This document shows positions 5,059 to 5,354 of a stretch of 5,354 nt of DNA, piece after piece. The stretch's first letter is position 1; each line of letters begins with the position of its first letter. The translations under genes and the position numbers were made by a program. Source of the stretch: Betaproteobacteria bacterium. GTDB taxonomy: Bacteria; Pseudomonadota; Gammaproteobacteria; Burkholderiales; UBA9220. Below the pieces are notes generated by a model. The model ran no database searches. It saw only the letters and a program-made list of their open reading frames with translations, and was not told the DNA's origin. The stretch is taken from positions 1 to 5,354 of the forward strand of contig JAGUYQ010000053.1 of assembly GCA_020061285.1 (NCBI GenBank). Direction: 5' to 3'.

Positions 5059-5354
5059 ATGAGCCGCCGCAAGAGCACTATTTTTCGTCCAGTCCTGGAC
5101 GATATTCCCGTTCTGGGCATGGACGCCGCCAGCATCGCCGGCGACGTCAAACGCTACTTCAGCCATACCCTGGGACGGCACCGCGACAGCAACGGCCGCT
5201 ATGTGTACACCTCCCTGGTGATGTCCCTGCGGGACCGGCTGGTGGAGCGCTGGCGCAATACCCGCATGGCCTACGACGAGGCCGACTCCAAGCGGGCGTT
5301 TTACCTTTCCTTGGAGTTCCTCATGGGCCGCGCCCTGGGCAATTCCTTGCTGAA
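5059..5354 (+). CDS. glgP: Glycogen/alpha-glucan phosphorylase, 3' partial
   Basis: Only the first 98 codons are inside the window. The protein begins MSRRKSTIFRPVLDD; residues 28-90 carry the N-terminal phosphorylase helices, and SKRAFYLSLEFLMGRAL (77-93) is the highly conserved N-terminal signature of the glycosyltransferase 35 family (YYLSLEFLMGR in most members). The family removes glucose units from alpha-1,4-glucans with phosphate, giving glucose 1-phosphate, using pyridoxal phosphate in the cytoplasm; full members run to about 800-840 residues, so the PLP lysine and catalytic site lie beyond the edge. The start has a good Shine-Dalgarno. It lies 71 bases downstream of the sseB-like gene on the same strand. 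Identification is firm; whether the preferred substrate is glycogen or maltodextrin cannot be told from this fragment. Confidence 0.93.
   Translation, partial: MSRRKSTIFRPVLDDIPVLGMDAASIAGDVKRYFSHTLGRHRDSNGRYVYTSLVMSLRDRLVERWRNTRMAYDEADSKRAFYLSLEFLMGRALGNSLL

Overview
The window is a GC-rich stretch of a bacterial chromosome, densely packed with housekeeping-type genes. The gene families present (a PA0069-type radical SAM protein, a DsrC/TusE-family protein, a one-domain SseB-like protein, GlgP) and the strong third-position G/C bias suggest a Gram-negative proteobacterium. My guess is a betaproteobacterium of the Rhodocyclales type, but this comes from family recognition and no database was searched. 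I see no rRNA, tRNA, CRISPR array, insertion sequence or phage gene.

Layout from left to right: (1) on the + strand, the 3' part of a HIT-superfamily nucleotidylyltransferase/phosphorylase resembling GDP-hexose phosphorylases (VTC2/GDPGP1 type), ending at 668. (2) On the - strand, a two-gene operon, 2753 to 670. It encodes a small four-helix membrane protein followed by a potassium-channel subunit with two cytoplasmic NAD-binding RCK/TrkA-N domains, and the genes overlap by one base (TGATG). (3) On the - strand, a PA0069-family radical SAM protein (3952 to 2891) ending in a sliding-clamp-like pentapeptide. (4) On the - strand, a DsrC/TusE-family protein (4390 to 4025) that has lost both signature cysteines, followed by a good intrinsic terminator. 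(5) A 177-bp divergent regulatory region. (6) On the + strand, a short SseB-domain protein (4568 to 4987). (7) On the + strand, the first 98 codons of a glycogen/alpha-glucan phosphorylase, running off the right edge.

The genes do not form one pathway. The clearest functional unit is the membrane-protein/channel pair, where a 4-TM protein is translated just ahead of an RCK-gated K+ channel with no Shine-Dalgarno of its own; a channel-accessory subunit is a reasonable hypothesis. The two sugar-related genes at the edges (putative GDP-hexose phosphorylase and GlgP) are too far apart, with intervening genes on the opposite strand, to be called an operon. The points most worth follow-up are the cysteine-less DsrC paralogue with its C-terminal extension, the possible clamp-binding tail on the radical SAM protein, the uncharacterised channel partner, and a leader structure that could hide the sseB-like ribosome-binding site.
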